Source of the DNA: Chloroflexota bacterium
GTDB taxonomy: Bacteria > Chloroflexota > Dehalococcoidia > UBA3495
DNA: 7,887 bases
Assembly: GCA_022571575.1 (NCBI GenBank)
Contig: JACZXN010000063.1
Span: 1 to 7,887 of the forward strand
Direction: 5' to 3'
A program made the position numbers and the translations under genes. How positions within the stretch are numbered: the first letter of the stretch is position 1; every line of letters begins with the position of its first letter. Below the pieces are notes generated by a model. That model was not told the DNA's origin and made no database searches. It worked only from the letters and a program-made list of their open reading frames with translations. Shown here one piece after another: positions 6,222-7,887 of this stretch.

Positions 6222-6725
6222 TCATCCGGTCTGAGCGGTTTGGCGGGCTGTTTCCAGCCGCTTCCGGCTAAGTTCCGTCCTGGGGTGGCCGAACCCCAGC
6301 ACCCGCACCCGGTCTTCGATTATCTCCCGGTGCAGGGTCACGGCATCGTTGTACCGGCCCAGGGCGGCATAGGTGTTGGCCAGGCTGCTCCGGCTGCGCA
6401 GGGTGTCCGGGTGGTCGCGGCCCAGCACCTGGGTTCGCTTGGCCAGTATCTCCTGGAACCTGGGCTCGGCGTCTTGGTACCGGCCCGCCGCGAAGTAGGT
6501 ATTGGCCAGGCGGCTCAGGCTCCTCAGGGTCTGGGGGTGGTCCGGCCCCAGCTTTTGTTCGTGGACGCGGATGTTCTCGGCGTAGAGGGCAACGCACTCG
6601 TCATATCGGTGAATCGCCCGCAGGGACCGGGCCAGGCCGCTCCGCGAATTGATGGTCTGGAAGTGTTTTTCCCCCTGGTATTCCAACCTCGCCGCCAAGA
6701 CCTCCCGCAACCGATCCGGCATCAG
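6222..6725 (-). CDS. Tetratricopeptide-repeat protein, C-terminal part; N-terminus lost at breakpoint
   Basis: The C-terminal end of a TPR protein of the kinesin-light-chain-like type with 42-residue repeats. Two full repeats are clear, PDHPQTLRSLSRLANTY... and RDHPDTLRSRSSLANTY..., each ending in V-L-G. A degenerate repeat precedes them (EKHFQTINSRSGLARSLRAIHRYDE) and a partial one follows (FGHPRTELSRKRLE). Such repeats form a superhelix that binds other proteins; they are often C-terminal to regulatory or ATPase domains, which here are absent. The reading frame stays open rightward to an ATG at 6908, but the 61 residues so added are Ser/Arg/Thr-rich and are the antisense of the FlhG-type gene, so I do not accept them. 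The true N-terminus was lost at about 6711-6735. The stop is 30 bp before LLM2. Confidence 0.8.
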   Translation of the reverse strand: MMPDRLREVLAARLEYQGEKHFQTINSRSGLARSLRAIHRYDECVALYAENIRVHEQKLGPDHPQTLRSLSRLANTYFAAGRYQDAEPRFQEILAKRTQVLGRDHPDTLRSRSSLANTYAALGRYNDAVTLHREIIEDRVRVLGFGHPRTELSRKRLETARQTAQTG

Positions 6726-6735
6726 CCGGCTTGCC
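6711..6735. other. Breakpoint joining two unrelated sequences
   Basis: TPR homology on the minus strand stops here and FlhG-type homology on the plus strand starts here, with nothing between. Both genes lack their N-terminal part. The base string contains CCGGC twice (in GATCCGGC and AGCCGGC), so a short shared sequence may have guided the join. Codon use changes at the same place. It may be a real rearrangement or an assembly chimera. Confidence 0.65.
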
Positions 6736-7260
6736 AACCTGGAGCGTTTCGAGCTGGAGAAACTCGGTCGTGACCTTGCCGGGATCCTGGCGGAGAGCTC
6801 AGTACTGGTCGTGGATTCATCGGCCGGCATTTCGGGCCAGACGCTGCGTTTCTTGAGCTGCACCGACCTCGTCGTCTTGGTCGTGACACCGGAACTGACT
6901 TCCCTCACCGATGCCTACGCTTTGCTGAAGTGCATGGTGACCCGGCAGGAATCCGCGCAGGTACTCGTTCTCGTCAACCGTGTGGGCACGGAACGTCTCG
7001 GGCGGGAGGCCTTCGACAGAATTGCACAGGTTTCGCGCCGTTTTCTCGCCTACCCGCTTCGTTACCTTGGATCGATACCAGAGGATCGTGCCGTGCAGAC
7101 TTCGTTGGCGGCCAAAATTCCGCTAGTCATCCGTGCCCCCGGTTCGCCGGCTGCGCGCGCCTTGCGCTCTTGTGCCAAGGAACTGGTCGGGCTCCTCGTT
7201 CGATTCAGTCACGAGGAGGGTCGGCAGGGCTTTCGCCTTGCGCTTCTCGCGTCACTGTAA
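6721..7260 (+). CDS. FlhG/YlxH-type MinD-family ATPase, C-terminal part; N-terminus lost at breakpoint
   Basis: About 179 residues of a MinD/ParA-family ATPase. Numbering from 6721, VVDSSAGIS (31-38) is the switch motif (usually D-T-G-A-G), VVTPELTSLTDAYALLK (54-70) matches the P-E-P-T-x-x-T-D-A-Y-A-L-I-K signature of FlhG rather than MinD, and LVLVNRV (82-88) holds the nucleotide-contacting Asn. The N-terminal P-loop (K-G-G-x-G-K-T) is absent, so the fragment cannot be an active ATPase. The frame is open back to an ATG at 6649, but that stretch is antisense TPR sequence. FlhG proteins set flagellar number and placement with FlhF at the membrane. CGT supplies about half of its arginine codons and CTG only about a third of its leucine codons, unlike the genes to the left. 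A general MinD-like paralogue is the alternative. Confidence 0.78.
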   Translation: MSRLANLERFELEKLGRDLAGILAESSVLVVDSSAGISGQTLRFLSCTDLVVLVVTPELTSLTDAYALLKCMVTRQESAQVLVLVNRVGTERLGREAFDRIAQVSRRFLAYPLRYLGSIPEDRAVQTSLAAKIPLVIRAPGSPAARALRSCAKELVGLLVRFSHEEGRQGFRLALLASL

Positions 7261-7360
7261 TTCCTTGGACCCGAGTCCTGGGAACTGAGTTGCATGCGAG
7301 GATGTCTTGGAGAAGAGAGTTCGCAAGCCAGGGTCAGCGCCGCGCGGCGCTGCGATCGCC

Positions 7361-7744
7361 ATGCAAGACAAGGCCATCTGTGTGCTCCTGTGCTTCCTCG
7401 TCTGCCGTCTCTTCTACCACGAGATGCTACGAGATCTGCCGCCAAGTCCGCGGTATGCCGCTCGAGTCGAGCCCACCCTCCTGGACCCCAGGCGTGCAAG
7501 TTGGCAGGAACTCGCGCTCTTGCCCGGGATCGGCGAAGCCCTGGCGAGGCGATTGGTGCTTGCCATGGAAAACAGACGCGGAGCCGGAGCTCTCACTGAG
7601 GCCGAACTCTTGAAGGTGAAGGGATTGGGACCGGTACGTCTTCAGAAGATCTTGCCGCATCTATCGGGTCTGAGAGCTGCAGCGCTCCCTGCCTTGCCCG
7701 GGTTGCGGCGAAGGACTGGATCCGTAGAGCAGTCCAGGGAATGA
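7361..7744 (+). CDS. Small membrane-anchored ComEA-like helix-hairpin-helix protein
   Basis: A 127-residue protein from ATG 7361. A short N-terminus (MQDK) is followed by a hydrophobic segment AICVLLCFLVCRLFY, a likely membrane anchor or uncleaved signal. After a linker comes a double helix-hairpin-helix DNA-binding domain: DPRRASWQELALLPGIGEAL (first hairpin, LPGIG) and LTEAELLKVKGLGPVRLQKI (second hairpin, KGLGP), the arrangement of ComEA, which binds incoming DNA at the membrane in natural transformation. The tail is basic and unstructured. A TTG at 7307, with GAGGA 4 bases upstream, would add 18 residues. I prefer the ATG because it puts the hydrophobic segment next to the N-terminus, though it lacks a clear ribosome-binding site. 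It lies about 100 bp after the FlhG-type gene on the same strand. A role in DNA uptake is inferred from family only. Confidence 0.75.
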   Translation: MQDKAICVLLCFLVCRLFYHEMLRDLPPSPRYAARVEPTLLDPRRASWQELALLPGIGEALARRLVLAMENRRGAGALTEAELLKVKGLGPVRLQKILPHLSGLRAAALPALPGLRRRTGSVEQSRE

Positions 7745-7765
7745 TGCGGGCTAACCCGCATTATT
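7740..7765 (+). terminator. Hairpin overlapping the stop codon of the helix-hairpin-helix gene
   Basis: AATGATGCGGG (7740-7750) pairs with CCCGCATTATT (7755-7765) around a CTAA loop, 11 pairs with one G-U. The stop codon TGA (7742-7744) lies in the left arm. The right arm ends in TTATT, a weak U-rich tail. A terminator or transcript-end stabiliser is possible. Confidence 0.45.
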
Positions 7766-7781
7766 CATGAGATCGTTTCGA

Positions 7782-7818
7782 GCAAGACAGAGAAGGGCTT
7801 TGCCCTTCTCTGTCTTGC
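7782..7818. terminator. Perfect 17-bp inverted repeat with 3-base loop
   Basis: GCAAGACAGAGAAGGGC (7782-7798), loop TTT, then its exact reverse complement (7802-7818). This is a very stable stem, 38 bp after the helix-hairpin-helix gene. No T run follows on either strand, so it is not a textbook intrinsic terminator. It may act as a bidirectional or I-shaped terminator or protect a 3' end. The rest of 7745-7887 shows no convincing gene. Confidence 0.5.
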
Positions 7819-7887
7819 GGTCTGACGCAGAGATTTCGTTATCAGGATGGCCGAACGAGACGTCAGCGATGCTGGAGTATCGTTGAT

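Noticed and set aside
6649..6720. ATG at 6649 as start of the FlhG-type gene
   Set aside because: The residues from this ATG to 6720 are antisense to TPR sequence and do not contain the P-loop expected there.
6726..6908. N-terminal extension of the TPR frame to an ATG at 6908
   Set aside because: The added residues are Ser/Thr/Arg-rich without TPR pattern and are exactly antisense to the conserved FlhG-type switch and T-D-A-Y motifs.
7847..7887. Possible start of a next gene (ATG, reading MAERDVSDAGVSL to the window end)
   Set aside because: Only 13 codons are visible, the ribosome-binding site is weak (CAGG next to the ATG) and no family can be recognised.

Overview
The window is a GC-rich bacterial segment with two parts of different character that meet near position 6720. 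The left part (1 to about 6725) holds enzymes typical of free-living soil or marine bacteria that break down diverse organic compounds. They are two tandem short-chain dehydrogenases (SDR), two luciferase-like (LLM, F420/FMN type) oxidoreductases of different subfamilies, an alpha/beta hydrolase, a vicinal-oxygen-chelate (VOC) protein, an aldo/keto reductase and the C-terminal end of a TPR protein. High GC, dominant CTG leucine codons and many LLM flavoproteins would suit an uncultured Chloroflexota lineage (SAR202/Dehalococcoidia-like) or Actinomycetota. That assignment is a low-confidence guess from gene content.

Layout: SDR1 (5' end cut by the window edge, apparently only about three codons missing), SDR2 and LLM1 run on the plus strand with 35 and 52 bp gaps and look like one transcription unit. 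LLM1 faces the alpha/beta hydrolase (minus strand) across a compact C/G-rich inverted-repeat element (2641-2713) that also makes a terminator-like hairpin. The hydrolase and the VOC gene diverge from a 143-bp intergenic region with back-to-back promoter-like sequences. The VOC stop codon and the aldo/keto reductase start codon are separated only by a second, longer copy of the same element (4142-4271); its last bases supply both the Shine-Dalgarno-like G run and part of the TTG start. The aldo/keto reductase and LLM2 converge and overlap by 4 bp, sharing the palindrome CTAG as both stop codons. Upstream of LLM2 on the minus strand is the TPR gene.

The right part (about 6721-7887) differs in codon use (much more CGT, CTC and CTT). 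It carries the C-terminal part of an FlhG/YlxH-type MinD-family ATPase, a small membrane-anchored ComEA-like helix-hairpin-helix protein, and two strong hairpins. The TPR gene and the FlhG-type gene both lose their N-terminal part at the same point, head to head with nothing between. This is the signature of a rearrangement breakpoint or a chimeric assembly. The right part resembles Planctomycetota-type content, again with low confidence.

Working together: the left genes can be read as a catabolic set (NAD(P)H-linked alcohol/ketone interconversion by SDR and AKR, flavin or F420 oxidoreduction by the LLMs, ester/lactone or C-C hydrolysis by the hydrolase, a VOC lyase/isomerase/dioxygenase). 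The substrate cannot be read from the sequence. I found no defence system, CRISPR array, RNA gene or convincing new multi-gene system. The most unusual signals are the gene-boundary-filling repeat and the breakpoint.
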